Shown in pieces: positions 16,981 to 25,431 of a DNA stretch of 64,000 nt (position 1 is the stretch's first letter; each line of letters opens with the position of its first letter). Under the pieces are notes generated by a model, which saw only the letters and a program-made list of their open reading frames with translations, made no database searches and was not told the DNA's origin. Source of the stretch: Lachnospiraceae bacterium (GTDB lineage: Bacteria > Bacillota > Clostridia > Lachnospirales > Lachnospiraceae); assembly GCA_014799465.1 (NCBI GenBank), contig JAAVHZ010000048.1, positions 1 to 64,000 on the forward strand. The letters run 5' to 3'. Position numbers and translations under genes: made by a program.

Positions 16981-17211
16981 ATGAGGGCAGTCGAGCTCAA
17001 TTTAAATTCAATGGAGAAGGTACGCACATTTTTTAACAGAATTACTAATATGAAAGGTGATTATGATATTGAGCAGGGAAGAAAGTATATAGATGCAAGA
17101 TCATTACTTGGTATTTTCACTTTGGATTTAAAAAAACCGATTATTCTGCAGGTTCATGATGATGAGCAGTATCTCAGTGTATTAAATAAATTGAAAGATT
17201 TGGCGGCTTAA
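16981..17211 (+). CDS. HPr-like protein lacking the phosphocarrier histidine
   Basis: The 76 residues align with the PTS carrier HPr. ARSLLGIFTLDLKKPI (residues 39-54) matches the HPr segment KSIMGVMSLGI around regulatory Ser46, with Ser41 in the equivalent place. The HPr active-site region GIHARPA is missing: the residue 31 positions before Ser41 is Ser10 (LNLNSMEK) rather than His. It cannot carry phosphate in the PTS by the usual route, but could be a Crh-like regulator if Ser41 is phosphorylated. ATG 16981 follows GGAGG. The role is inferred from the retained and missing residues. Confidence 0.8.
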   Translation: MRAVELNLNSMEKVRTFFNRITNMKGDYDIEQGRKYIDARSLLGIFTLDLKKPIILQVHDDEQYLSVLNKLKDLAA

Positions 17212-17239
17212 TGTGCTGAATTATGAATGATATATTAAA

Positions 17240-17302
17240 TTGTTTTATAACAATTTGTTTTATAACAAATTTGTTACCAGACAAACTTGTTATAAAACAA
17301 AT
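17240..17302. repeat. Three copies of a TTGTTTTATAACAA palindrome
   Basis: The 14-mer TTGTTTTATAACAA occurs at 17240-17253 and 17255-17268, and inverted at 17287-17300. Its own ends (TTGTT/AACAA) are palindromic. The second and third copies also form a 21-bp inverted repeat with one mismatch. The spacing suggests a cluster of repressor sites or a terminator stem; no T run follows. Confidence 0.75.
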
Positions 17303-17312
17303 GGAAAAATAA

Positions 17313-17350
17313 AGTATAAGAGTCTCTTGAAATAAAGAGGCTTTTATACT
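17313..17350 (+). terminator. Possible terminator hairpin after the HPr-like gene
   Basis: AGTATAAGAGTCTCTT pairs with AAGAGGCTTTTATACT with two imperfect pairs around a 6-base loop. No T run follows on the plus strand, so termination is uncertain. A T-rich flank exists on the minus strand. Confidence 0.45.
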
Positions 17351-17380
17351 ATATCCATACAGTTTAGAAAAGAGGTGCAC

Positions 17381-17875
17381 ATGGTAAACAGAATAGGTGA
17401 TAGTAATTCCTATATCAGTCAGCCTAAGGTAAGTTCGAAACGCCATACAAAATCTGACAATCAATTTTCTATTGATTATAATAATGATGACACTAAAACC
17501 GATAATCATGATAATAGTGAAGTAAAAGTTGAACTGTCAACTTATGAAAAGATTCCGGAAGAGGTAGTGGTAGAATATTCGTTTTTATCGGATATTAAGG
17601 ACAGGTTGTCAGAGGTAAAGGAGATTTTAAAGAGTTTTTGGGACAGAATATGGAATGGAAGTCCAAAGAAAGAAGAAATTGGATATGAAAATAAGACCAT
17701 AACTGATATGAGTTTGGAGGAAGTCAGTAATTATGTGTCTGATAATGGAAGGAAAAAACCAGCAAAAAATTCAGATATTCTTACTACATATAATCAGTTT
17801 GGCAAGATTGTAGAAATTAATCCGTCAGAAAAGAATAAAATTTTCCATGGCAATAAATCATGGAAAGAACTTTAA
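17381..17875 (+). CDS. Hydrophilic protein, unknown function
   Basis: The product is about 164 residues. The first ~50 are polar and probably disordered (Asn/Asp/Ser-rich, with NNDDTKTDNHDN). The middle has a likely amphipathic helix FLSDIKDRLSEVKEILKSFW. There is no membrane segment or signal peptide. The ATG at 17381 follows AGAGGTG closely; a GTG at 17375 is the alternative. It lies 26 bp upstream of the amino-acid transporter and might be co-transcribed with it. Not recognised. Confidence 0.7.
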   Translation: MVNRIGDSNSYISQPKVSSKRHTKSDNQFSIDYNNDDTKTDNHDNSEVKVELSTYEKIPEEVVVEYSFLSDIKDRLSEVKEILKSFWDRIWNGSPKKEEIGYENKTITDMSLEEVSNYVSDNGRKKPAKNSDILTTYNQFGKIVEINPSEKNKIFHGNKSWKEL

Positions 17876-17901
17876 ACTAAAAGAAGAAAAGGTATTGTGA
17901 C

Positions 17902-19407
17902 ATGAAAAAAGCAAGAATATTGTTAATAATGGCAGCAGTATTGTTAATGTGTACATTAGCATCATGTGGTTCTGTTGATAAAAAGAACACCGTATTCAGC
18001 AAGGATGACTTGTCAGGGAAAAAGATAGGTGTTCAGCTTGGAACTACAGGAGATACATACTGTAAAGATATGGAAGAAGATGGTTCAGGAACTAAAGTTG
18101 AAAGATATAATAAGGGTTCTGATGCTATACAATCATTAAAGAATGGAACTATAGATGCAGTAGTAATAGATGAACAGCCGGCAAAGGCATTTGTTGATGT
18201 AAATAAAGATTTAAAGATTCTTGATGAGGAATTTGTTATTGAGGATTATGCGATATGCATTTCCAAGTCAAATGATGCACTTACACAATCTATCAATGAT
18301 GCAATAAATGAATTAAAGGCAGAAGGAATAATTGAGGATATTAATAATAATTATATAGGTGATGAAAAGGGAAAAAGCCCATATAAATCTCCGGAAGGAA
18401 TAGAATATAAAAATGGGACGCTTGTAATGGCGACTAATGCATTCTTTAAGCCATATGAGTATTATGATAATGGAAATATTGTTGGTATTGATGTGGAATT
18501 GGGTACAGCAATAGCTGACAAATTAGGAATGAAACTGGAAGTTAAAGATATGGAATTTGATTCTATTATTACAGCTATACAGTCAGGAAAAGCTGATGTA
18601 GGAATATCAGGTATGACTGTTACGGAAGACAGACTTAAAAATGTTAATTTTACCGTACCATATACAACTTCTATGCAGGTTATAGTAGTCAGGGACAATG
18701 AGTCTTCTGCTGAAAAAAGCAGTATAGTAGAAAAATTTAAGAATGATTTTATTACAGAAGGCAGATATAAGTATCTATTGATTGGTCTTAGGAATACACT
18801 TATTATAGTTATATTTGCAGCAATAATCGGTATTTTAATTGGATTTTTATTGGCTATAATAAGAGCTTCACATGATAAAAACGGAGGTCTTATTATACTT
18901 AATGCAGTCGCACAGTTTTATATTACAGTAATCAGGGGAACACCTGCTATGGTACAGCTTCTTATTATATACTATATTATATTTGCTCCATTTGATGTTA
19001 ATAAGATTTTGGTTGCTATAATTGCCTTTGGTATAAATTCAGGAGCTTATGTGTCAGAAATAATCCGTTCAGGTATAATGTCTATTGATAATGGACAGTT
19101 TGAGGCATCAAGAAGTCTTGGACTTACGTTTCCTCAAACAATGATAAGCGTAGTACTGCCACAGGCATTTAAAAATGTACTTCCTGCCCTTGCCAATGAG
19201 TTTATTGTGTTGCTTAAGGAAACATCAATATGCGGATATATCGGGCTTAATGACGTTACCAGAGGCGGAGATATAATCAGAAGTATAACTTATGATGCAT
19301 ACTTGCCGCTGTTATCTGTGGCTGCTATTTATCTTGTTATGGTAATGGTGCTTACATTTCTTGTAAAGAAATTGGAGAGGAGACTGCGTACTAATGAGAG
19401 AAACTGA
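17902..19407 (+). CDS. Amino-acid ABC transporter: fused (apparently permuted) binding domain and permease
   Basis: This 501-residue fusion has a lipoprotein signal (LASCGS, Cys near 23), a solute-binding region and an amino-acid-type permease. The binding region is in unusual order. Residues ~33-155 (DDLSGKKIGVQLGTTGDTY to ELKAEGIIEDINNNYIG) match the second half of a type II binding protein. Residues ~172-265 (LVMATNAFFKPYEYYDNG to TVTEDRLKNVNFTVPYTTSM) match the first half. The permease (~277-495) has four or five helices and an EAA-like loop (RSGIMSIDNGQFEASRSLG). The ATPase gene overlaps its end by 14 bases. Import of a polar or basic amino acid is inferred. Confidence 0.9.
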   Translation: MKKARILLIMAAVLLMCTLASCGSVDKKNTVFSKDDLSGKKIGVQLGTTGDTYCKDMEEDGSGTKVERYNKGSDAIQSLKNGTIDAVVIDEQPAKAFVDVNKDLKILDEEFVIEDYAICISKSNDALTQSINDAINELKAEGIIEDINNNYIGDEKGKSPYKSPEGIEYKNGTLVMATNAFFKPYEYYDNGNIVGIDVELGTAIADKLGMKLEVKDMEFDSIITAIQSGKADVGISGMTVTEDRLKNVNFTVPYTTSMQVIVVRDNESSAEKSSIVEKFKNDFITEGRYKYLLIGLRNTLIIVIFAAIIGILIGFLLAIIRASHDKNGGLIILNAVAQFYITVIRGTPAMVQLLIIYYIIFAPFDVNKILVAIIAFGINSGAYVSEIIRSGIMSIDNGQFEASRSLGLTFPQTMISVVLPQAFKNVLPALANEFIVLLKETSICGYIGLNDVTRGGDIIRSITYDAYLPLLSVAAIYLVMVMVLTFLVKKLERRLRTNERN

Positions 19408-20140
19408 TAAGGAAGTAATTTTAAAAGTAAGGGGTCTTACAAAGTCTTATAATGATCATGTTGTATTAAATAATGTAGATATAGATATACACAAAGGTGA
19501 TGTTGTGGCTATTATAGGTCCTTCAGGATGTGGAAAATCAACTTTTTTGCGTACATTAAATTTGCTGGAAAATCCATCCTTAGGAAAAATATATTTTCAT
19601 GATACTGAAATTACGGATAAGAGGACAGATATTAATAAGCTTCGTCAGAAGGTAGGAATGGTATTCCAGCATTTCAATCTTTTTCCGAATATGACAATAA
19701 GGGATAATATAATGCTCGCTCCGGTAAAGGTAGGACTGATGAATAAAGAGCAGGCGTTCAAAAAGGCAGATGAACTGCTGGAAAGAGTAGGTCTTAAAGA
19801 AAAAGCAGAAACATATCCTGATATGCTGTCAGGAGGACAAAAGCAAAGAATAGCTATAGCAAGGGCTATGGCTATGAGTCCTGAAGTTCTGTTATTTGAT
19901 GAACCGACTTCTGCATTGGACCCGGAAATGGTTGGTGAAGTACTTAACATTATACGTGAGCTTGCAGAAACAGGAATGACTATGTTGGTTGTTACACATG
20001 AGATGGGGTTTGCTAAAGAAGTATCTAACAGGTGTTTGTTTTTTTATGATGCCGGTATACAGGCAGACAGTCCGCCAAAAGAATTTTTTAATAATCCGGA
20101 AAATGAAAGGTTACGAGAGTTTTTATCTCGTGTTTTATAA
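19394..20140 (+). CDS. Amino-acid ABC transporter ATP-binding protein
   Basis: This 248-residue ATPase of the GlnQ/HisP group powers the fused receptor-permease encoded just upstream, with a 14-base overlap. Walker A is GPSGCGKSTFLR near 41-52. The Q-loop is in FQHFNLFPNMT, the signature is LSGGQKQRIAIARAM, Walker B is VLLFDEPTSALDPE, and the switch His is in VVTHEMGFA. Subfamily motifs such as FQHFNLFP fit polar amino-acid importers. A terminator follows. Confidence 0.96.
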   Translation: MRETDKEVILKVRGLTKSYNDHVVLNNVDIDIHKGDVVAIIGPSGCGKSTFLRTLNLLENPSLGKIYFHDTEITDKRTDINKLRQKVGMVFQHFNLFPNMTIRDNIMLAPVKVGLMNKEQAFKKADELLERVGLKEKAETYPDMLSGGQKQRIAIARAMAMSPEVLLFDEPTSALDPEMVGEVLNIIRELAETGMTMLVVTHEMGFAKEVSNRCLFFYDAGIQADSPPKEFFNNPENERLREFLSRVL

Positions 20141-20158
20141 ATGAAATTATTATAATAG

Positions 20159-20206
20159 AAAATCATAGGGACTTAAATATGTAAAAAAAGTCTCCTATGA
20201 TTTTTA
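20159..20206 (+). terminator. Terminator after the amino-acid transporter
   Basis: AAAATCATAGG (20159-20169) pairs with CCTATGATTTT (20194-20204), with GACTT/AGTCT-like pairing within, followed by T residues. The loop is about 14 bases. Confidence 0.85.
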
Positions 20207-20300
20207 TTCTTGCGAGCAACGAGCCAAGTGGCTGCTTGCAGACATTTGGCGACTGCCGCAAGGGTCAAATACCCCGCAGCTTGCTGCGGGGTATTTGACT
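20207..20300. repeat. GC-rich composite repeat with 16-bp perfect hairpin
   Basis: This stretch (GCGAGCAACGAGCCAAGTGG, then CTGCTTGCAGACATTTGGCG, then the hairpin) is much richer in G+C than its surroundings. GTCAAATACCCCGCAG (20264-20279) pairs perfectly with CTGCGGGGTATTTGAC (20284-20299). The hairpin core recurs in weaker form at 14928-14961. From memory, similar blocks occur in intergenic regions of other Lachnospiraceae. It lies between convergent genes and may terminate the minus-strand amylase gene. Confidence 0.8.
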
Positions 20301-20317
20301 TTTGTCTATAGTTTTAA

Positions 20318-21736
20318 CTATTCTGATAATATAATATAGTATTCCCAAGGACTAAGTTTGTTCAAATCATTAACTGAAAGTTTGGTTTTATCTTTATCAA
20401 TAATGCCGGTTGAATCACCATGAATCATAATATCACCATCAGAGATTTTGTTTTTGTATTTTACCTGCTGTTCATCGTCAGATACATTTACGACAACAGT
20501 GATTTTCTTTCCATTTTTTATGCGTTCAAACGAAAGTATATTTTTATTATCGTTTTCAATCATATCAATTTCTCCACCATAGATACCATTGTATAAAGGC
20601 TCACATGTGGTTTTTATTTCACAGAATCTGCTGAGAAGTTCACTGTACTTGTAGTCGCCAAAATCAATATTATCCTTTTCAAAAAATTCAAGACTTATGT
20701 TATCATCCTCTTCGTTTCCTGAATATATAAGAGGCATTCCTTCAGCAGTAAATACTATAGTATATAAAGCACCAAGAGCCTCATGCCCGAATCTTAAATC
20801 AAGTGTACCATTATATGTATTCTTGTCATGATTGTCAATGAAGTTCATCTTAAATGCACCATATGGAAGGTCTCTGTCAATATACTGTTCAAGTCTGTCT
20901 GCTGAGTCTGACATCTGGGAGCAGAATTTGATTTCATCATATAATTCAAAGTTGTAATTGCTGTCAAATGCAGTATTAATAATAGAGTCACTGTTGGCAC
21001 CGTCTTCAGCAACCATATATATAGGTTTTATTTTGTCGAGTTCTTTTCGTGCTGTTTCCCAGAAGTCAATAGGTACTGCATGGGCATAATCACATCTGAA
21101 ACCGTCAACATCCATATCTTTTATCCAAAAACTCATGGCATCAATCATTGCAGCACGCATCTCTTCATTCTTGTAATCAAGTTGTGCCACATCAATCCAG
21201 TCTGTTCCGAGCGGACAGGTGATATTGCCTGTTTCGTCTTTAAGATAATATTCCGGATGCTCTGTAATCCAAACATGATCCCATCCGGTATGATTGGCTA
21301 CCCAGTCAATTATAATTTTAAATCCCATTTCATGGGCTTTGTCAATAAGTGCTTTAAATTCATCCATAGTTCCAAATTCGCTGTTTACACTTTTATAATC
21401 CCTGATAGAATAGTAAGAACCAAGAGTACCTTTTTTATTTAACTCTGAAATGCTGTAGATAGGCATGAACCATAATGTGTTTACACCCATTTCCTTAAGT
21501 CGGTCAAGGTGCTCGCTGAATGCTGCAAATGTACCCTCTTCGGTATATTGCCTTACATTTACTTCATACATAACAGCTTTGTCTATCCAGTCAGCCTGAA
21601 GACGGTCACAATTCACAGTTTTTTCTTCTTTAAATGTTTCTTTTTCACTTGAAGTATTGCCGCCACATGCTGTAAGTGAAAATGCCATAGAAACGGCAAG
21701 TGTACATGCAGTGACAGATTTAATAATTTTTCTCAT
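20318..21736 (-). CDS. GH13 alpha-amylase-family lipoprotein
   Basis: This secreted, lipid-anchored alpha-glucan hydrolase is about 472 residues. The signal peptide ends in LTAC (Cys24). The GH13 regions appear in order: DWVANH (region I), DGFRCDYA with nucleophile Asp216 (region II), MVAEDG with acid/base Glu244 (region III) and FIDNHD with Asp304 (region IV). A C-terminal beta domain follows (ILSFERIKNGKKITVVVNVS). The second ATG (21736) is preferred over the one at 21742 because AGAGGA is then 8 bases upstream. It stands alone without transporter genes; starch or maltodextrin trimming at the cell surface is inferred. Confidence 0.93.
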   Translation of the reverse strand: MRKIIKSVTACTLAVSMAFSLTACGGNTSSEKETFKEEKTVNCDRLQADWIDKAVMYEVNVRQYTEEGTFAAFSEHLDRLKEMGVNTLWFMPIYSISELNKKGTLGSYYSIRDYKSVNSEFGTMDEFKALIDKAHEMGFKIIIDWVANHTGWDHVWITEHPEYYLKDETGNITCPLGTDWIDVAQLDYKNEEMRAAMIDAMSFWIKDMDVDGFRCDYAHAVPIDFWETARKELDKIKPIYMVAEDGANSDSIINTAFDSNYNFELYDEIKFCSQMSDSADRLEQYIDRDLPYGAFKMNFIDNHDKNTYNGTLDLRFGHEALGALYTIVFTAEGMPLIYSGNEEDDNISLEFFEKDNIDFGDYKYSELLSRFCEIKTTCEPLYNGIYGGEIDMIENDNKNILSFERIKNGKKITVVVNVSDDEQQVKYKNKISDGDIMIHGDSTGIIDKDKTKLSVNDLNKLSPWEYYIILSE

Positions 21737-21841
21737 ATACATTATCCTCTTTTTTTGTTTTAATTAATGGTTACGGATATAGTTTACTTTATAGGGTGGA
21801 AACGTGTCAAGAAGTAACTTTATGATGTCAAGAAAAAATAC

Positions 21842-21870
21842 TTGACACTTAGCTTGAATTAGTATAGAAT
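21842..21870 (+). promoter_or_regulatory. Promoter for the ylxM-ffh operon
   Basis: TTGACA (21842-21847) and TAGAAT (21865-21870) are 17 bases apart. The -35 is part of CTTGACAC, which is inverted relative to GTGTCAAG at 21804-21811. A further TGTCAAG is at 21826. The inverted copy can serve as a minus-strand -35 for the divergent amylase gene, but its -10 is weak. Confidence 0.75.
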
Positions 21871-21918
21871 ACCAAAGTACGACATTATAGCAAACAATTA
21901 CAGACAGGATATTTGTAT

Positions 21919-22263
21919 ATGGATGATATATTAAGACAGACACTTTTATATGATTTTTATGGAGAACTTTTAACTGAGCACCAGAAACAGATATATGAGG
22001 ATTATGTACTTAATGATTTATCGCTGGGAGAAATTGCACAGGCTGCCGGAATAAGCAGACAGGGTGTGCATGATTTAGTAAAAAGGTGTGATAAAGTTTT
22101 AAATGGGTATGAGCAGAAACTGCACCTTATGGAAAAATTTTTAAAGAACAAAGATGCGGTGCAGCATATAAACAGGCTGTTAAAAGAATATCGCCGTACA
22201 GGTGATGAATGTCTGATAGACAGGATAGAGAGTATATCTAATCAGATATTGAAAGAAATGTAA
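21919..22263 (+). CDS. ylxM: YlxM family DNA-binding-like protein
   Basis: This product of about 114 residues has a sigma-factor-region-4-like helix-turn-helix (SLGEIAQAAGISRQGVHDLVKRC, preceded by LTEHQKQIYEDYVLNDL). YlxM is encoded immediately upstream of ffh across Firmicutes and is thought to modulate signal recognition particle function. The ATG at 21919 is used; a TTG at 21913 is an alternative. It is first in the operon, behind the promoter at 21842. Confidence 0.94.
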   Translation: MDDILRQTLLYDFYGELLTEHQKQIYEDYVLNDLSLGEIAQAAGISRQGVHDLVKRCDKVLNGYEQKLHLMEKFLKNKDAVQHINRLLKEYRRTGDECLIDRIESISNQILKEM

Positions 22264-22291
22264 TTAATCTGTGGAAGGCAGGATGTGTAGG

Positions 22292-23635
22292 ATGGCATTT
22301 GACAGTTTATCGGATAAACTCCAAAACATATTTAAAAATTTAAAAAGCAAGGGAAGGCTTACGGAAGCTGATGTAAAGGCGGCATTAAAAGAAGTAAAGA
22401 TGGCACTTTTAGAGGCGGATGTAAACTTCAAAGTTGTTAAGCAGTTTGTAAAGAGCGTACAGGAAAGAGCTGTAGGTCAGGATGTAATGAACAGCCTGAC
22501 ACCCGGACAGATGGTTATTAAGATAGTTAATGAAGAGATGATAAATCTTATGGGTTCAGAAACTACCGAGATAAAGCTTAAGCCGTCAAACGAGATTACT
22601 GTTATTATGATGGCAGGTCTTCAGGGAGCAGGTAAAACTACAACTACAGCTAAAATTGCAGGAAAACTTAAAGAAAAAGGCAGAAGACCATTACTTGCGG
22701 CATGTGATGTATACAGACCTGCTGCAATAGAGCAGCTTAAGGTAAATGGTGAAAAGCAGGGAGTTCCCGTGTTCGCCATTGGAGATGGGCATAAGCCGGC
22801 TAATATAGCTAAGGCGGCTATAGAACATGCATCGAAAAATGACTACAATGTAGTTATTATAGATACGGCAGGAAGACTTCAGATAGATGAATCCATGATG
22901 GAAGAACTGGTGGAGATAAAAGAAGTCGTATCGGTTGACCAGACGCTTTTAATTGTAGATGCCATGACCGGACAGGATGCGGTAAATGTGGCAGGTACAT
23001 TTAATGATAAAATAGGAATTGACGGAGTCATTCTTACAAAAATGGATGGTGATACAAGAGGTGGTGCGGCATTATCAATACGTGCCGTAACGGGAAGACC
23101 TATATTGTATGTTGGTATGGGTGAAAAGCTTTCAGACCTTGAACAGTTTCATCCGGACAGAATGGCATCAAGGATTCTGGGAATGGGTGATGTGCTTACA
23201 CTTATCGAAAAAGCTGAATCCATAGTTGATGAAGAAAAGGCAAAAGAACTTGAGAAAAAGTTTAGAAAAGCTGAATTTGGATTTGATGATTATCTTGAAC
23301 AGATGCAGCAGATAAAAAAGATGGGCAGCATTGAAGATATTCTGGGTATGATGCCGGGAATGAGCGACCAGCTTAAGGGTGCACAGATGCCTGATGAAAA
23401 GTCGCTGGGAAGAGTAGAGGCTATTATATATTCAATGACACCAAAAGAAAGGGCAAACCCTTCAATAATAAATGTATCCCGTAAGAATAGAATTGCTAAA
23501 GGTGCGGGAGTAAATGTGTCTGAAGTAAACAGGCTTATGAAGCAGTATGAGCAAAGTAAAAAGCTTATGAAACAGTTTTCAGGCATGATGAATGGCAAAG
23601 GTGGTAAAAAAGGCAGGTTCAGACTTCCTTTTTAA
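22292..23635 (+). CDS. ffh: Signal recognition particle protein Ffh
   Basis: This is the GTPase subunit of the signal recognition particle, about 447 residues. An N domain precedes the G domain, which has GLQGAGKTTTTAKIA near 107-121, DTAGR near 190 and TKMDGDTRGG near 248. A methionine-rich M domain (from about 310) binds 4.5S RNA and signal sequences, and the tail FSGMMNGKGGKKGRFRLPF is typical. The ATG at 22292 gives the usual MAFDSLSDKLQ start. rpsP follows after 36 bp. Confidence 0.98.
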   Translation: MAFDSLSDKLQNIFKNLKSKGRLTEADVKAALKEVKMALLEADVNFKVVKQFVKSVQERAVGQDVMNSLTPGQMVIKIVNEEMINLMGSETTEIKLKPSNEITVIMMAGLQGAGKTTTTAKIAGKLKEKGRRPLLAACDVYRPAAIEQLKVNGEKQGVPVFAIGDGHKPANIAKAAIEHASKNDYNVVIIDTAGRLQIDESMMEELVEIKEVVSVDQTLLIVDAMTGQDAVNVAGTFNDKIGIDGVILTKMDGDTRGGAALSIRAVTGRPILYVGMGEKLSDLEQFHPDRMASRILGMGDVLTLIEKAESIVDEEKAKELEKKFRKAEFGFDDYLEQMQQIKKMGSIEDILGMMPGMSDQLKGAQMPDEKSLGRVEAIIYSMTPKERANPSIINVSRKNRIAKGAGVNVSEVNRLMKQYEQSKKLMKQFSGMMNGKGGKKGRFRLPF

Positions 23636-23671
23636 CATAAATATCAGTATATTCCAAGGAGGTGAAATAAA

Positions 23672-23917
23672 GTGGCAGTAAAGATTAGATTAAGAAGAAT
23701 GGGACAGAAAAAAGCTCCTTTTTATAGAGTAGTAGTTTCAGATGCAAGATCTCCAAGAGATGGAAGATTCATCGAGGAAATTGGTACTTATGATCCGACT
23801 GTAGAGCCAAGTGCGTTCAAGGTTAACGAAGAATTAGCAAAGAAATGGTTATCACAGGGAGCACAGCCGACTGAAACAGTAGCAAGATTATTCAAGCAGG
23901 CTGGTATCGAAAAATAA
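23672..23917 (+). CDS. rpsP: 30S ribosomal protein S16
   Basis: This 81-residue small-subunit protein begins [20 protein letters not shown] and contains [19 protein letters not shown], both diagnostic. Translation starts at a GTG (23672) behind AAGGAGGTG. It lies between ffh and khpA in the conserved Firmicutes order. Confidence 0.99.
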   Translation: MAVKIRLRRMGQKKAPFYRVVVSDARSPRDGRFIEEIGTYDPTVEPSAFKVNEELAKKWLSQGAQPTETVARLFKQAGIEK

Positions 23918-23937
23918 GGCTAGTGGAGGTAGAGCAA

Positions 23938-24168
23938 ATGAAGGAATTAGTTGAAGTAATTGCGAAGGCACTAGTTAATAATCCGGATGAAGTTGTAGTA
24001 ACTGAGCGTGAGGATGAAAAAGGGATAGTGGTTGAACTCAAGGTTGACCCTTCAGACATGGGCAAAGTTATAGGAAAGCAGGGCAGAATTGCTAAGGCAA
24101 TACGTTCTGTTGTAAAGGCAGCTGCATCAAAGGAAGAAAAAAAGGTTATTGTGGAAATTTTGCAGTAA
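23938..24168 (+). CDS. khpA: KH-domain RNA-binding protein KhpA
   Basis: This 76-residue protein is a single KH domain. The GxxG loop is in VIGKQGRIAKAIRSVVKAAA. KhpA partners with KhpB/EloR in Gram-positives to control cell elongation and bind small RNAs. The ATG at 23938 has GGAGGT 7 bases upstream; an earlier GTG at 23923 would overlap that site. It sits between rpsP and rimM as expected. Confidence 0.96.
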   Translation: MKELVEVIAKALVNNPDEVVVTEREDEKGIVVELKVDPSDMGKVIGKQGRIAKAIRSVVKAAASKEEKKVIVEILQ

Positions 24169-24177
24169 CATAATCAG

Positions 24178-24204
24178 GCAGGGTATGATTGTACCCTGCT
24201 TTAT
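24178..24204 (+). terminator. Hairpin between khpA and rimM
   Basis: GCAGGGTA pairs perfectly with TACCCTGC across a 6-base loop, followed by TTTA. The short T tract suggests partial termination or an mRNA end, with rimM-trmD partly uncoupled. Confidence 0.65.
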
Positions 24205-24234
24205 TTAACAGTAAAGAAAGCTTTGGAGGTATTA

Positions 24235-24747
24235 ATGGATAAAGAAAATATGCTGCAGGTTGGTGTGATTACTGCTACCCACGGTATAAAAGGAGAGGTA
24301 AAAGTATTTCCAACTACAGATGATATAAATCGGTTTGATTATCTGAAAAAAGTATTTATTGACAGTAAAGAGGGACTTATACAGGTAAAAGTTTCGGGTG
24401 TAAGGTATTTTAAAAATTTAGTAATAGTAAAGTTTAAGGGAATAAATGATATAAATGATGTTGAAAAGTATAAAAAATGTCCGCTTCTGGTAACAAGGGA
24501 AGATGCAGTGCCTTTGGAAGAAGGTGAATACTATATTACGGATATAATAGGAATAAATGTGGTAACAGACACCGGAGTATTGCTTGGAACTATAGAGGAT
24601 GTTCTTCAGACCGGAGCAAATGATGTGTATATTATACAGACAGAAGATAAAAAGGAAATACTGATTCCGGCTATTAAGCAGTGTATACTTAATGTGGACT
24701 TGGACAAAAAGGAAATGAAAATACATCTTTTAGAGGGATTGATATAA
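24235..24747 (+). CDS. rimM: 16S rRNA processing protein RimM
   Basis: RimM binds S19 and assists maturation of the 30S head. The product of about 170 residues has the N-terminal [21 protein letters not shown] motif and the C-terminal PRC-barrel domain ([18 protein letters not shown], then [12 protein letters not shown]). ATG 24235 follows GGAGGT; a TTG at 24223 is inside that site region. Its stop overlaps the trmD start by one base (TAATG). Confidence 0.97.
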   Translation: MDKENMLQVGVITATHGIKGEVKVFPTTDDINRFDYLKKVFIDSKEGLIQVKVSGVRYFKNLVIVKFKGINDINDVEKYKKCPLLVTREDAVPLEEGEYYITDIIGINVVTDTGVLLGTIEDVLQTGANDVYIIQTEDKKEILIPAIKQCILNVDLDKKEMKIHLLEGLI

Positions 24748-25430
24748 TGAAGAATTATTATGTAATGACACTATTTCCTGATATGGTTATGAATGGTTTA
24801 AATACAAGCATAACAGGAAGAGCAAAGGAAAAAGGCATCATTAATTTTGAGGCTGTAAATATAAGAGATTTTACAAAAGAAAAGCATGGTCATGTAGATG
24901 ATTATCCATATGGAGGAGGAGCAGGCATGGTAATGCAGGCACAGCCTGTTTATGATGCGTATAAGTATATTGAAAATAAATCAGGAGTAAATACCAGAGT
25001 AATATATATGACACCACAGGGGAAAGTATTTAACCAACAGATGGCAAAGGAACTGTCATGTGAAGATAATATTATATTTTTATGTGGGCATTATGAAGGA
25101 ATTGATGAAAGAGTACTTGAAATGATAGTTACAGATAATGTGTCTATTGGAGATTATGTGCTTACGGGTGGAGAACTTCCGGCAATGGTTATGATAGATA
25201 CTATATCAAGACTTGTCCCGGGGGTGTTAAATAATGATTTGTCAGCATTAGACGAATCATTTTCAGAAAATCTGCTTGAATATCCGCAGTATACAAGACC
25301 TGAGGAATTTATGGGAAAAAAAGTACCGGAAGTACTGTTGTCTGGTCATCATGCCAATATAGCGGCATGGAGAAAAGAACAGTCTTTAATAAGAACAAAG
25401 AACAGACGTCCGGATCTGCTTGATGGGTAG
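24747..25430 (+). CDS. trmD: tRNA (guanine-N1)-methyltransferase TrmD
   Basis: TrmD methylates G37 of tRNAs, preventing frameshifting. The 227 residues contain the SAM-binding trefoil knot ([41 protein letters not shown]) and the C-terminal [13 protein letters not shown] tRNA-binding segment. Translation is coupled to rimM through the TAATG overlap. It ends the operon, convergent with the metal-regulator gene and only one base from it. Confidence 0.98.
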   Translation: MKNYYVMTLFPDMVMNGLNTSITGRAKEKGIINFEAVNIRDFTKEKHGHVDDYPYGGGAGMVMQAQPVYDAYKYIENKSGVNTRVIYMTPQGKVFNQQMAKELSCEDNIIFLCGHYEGIDERVLEMIVTDNVSIGDYVLTGGELPAMVMIDTISRLVPGVLNNDLSALDESFSENLLEYPQYTRPEEFMGKKVPEVLLSGHHANIAAWRKEQSLIRTKNRRPDLLDG

Positions 25431-25431
25431 A

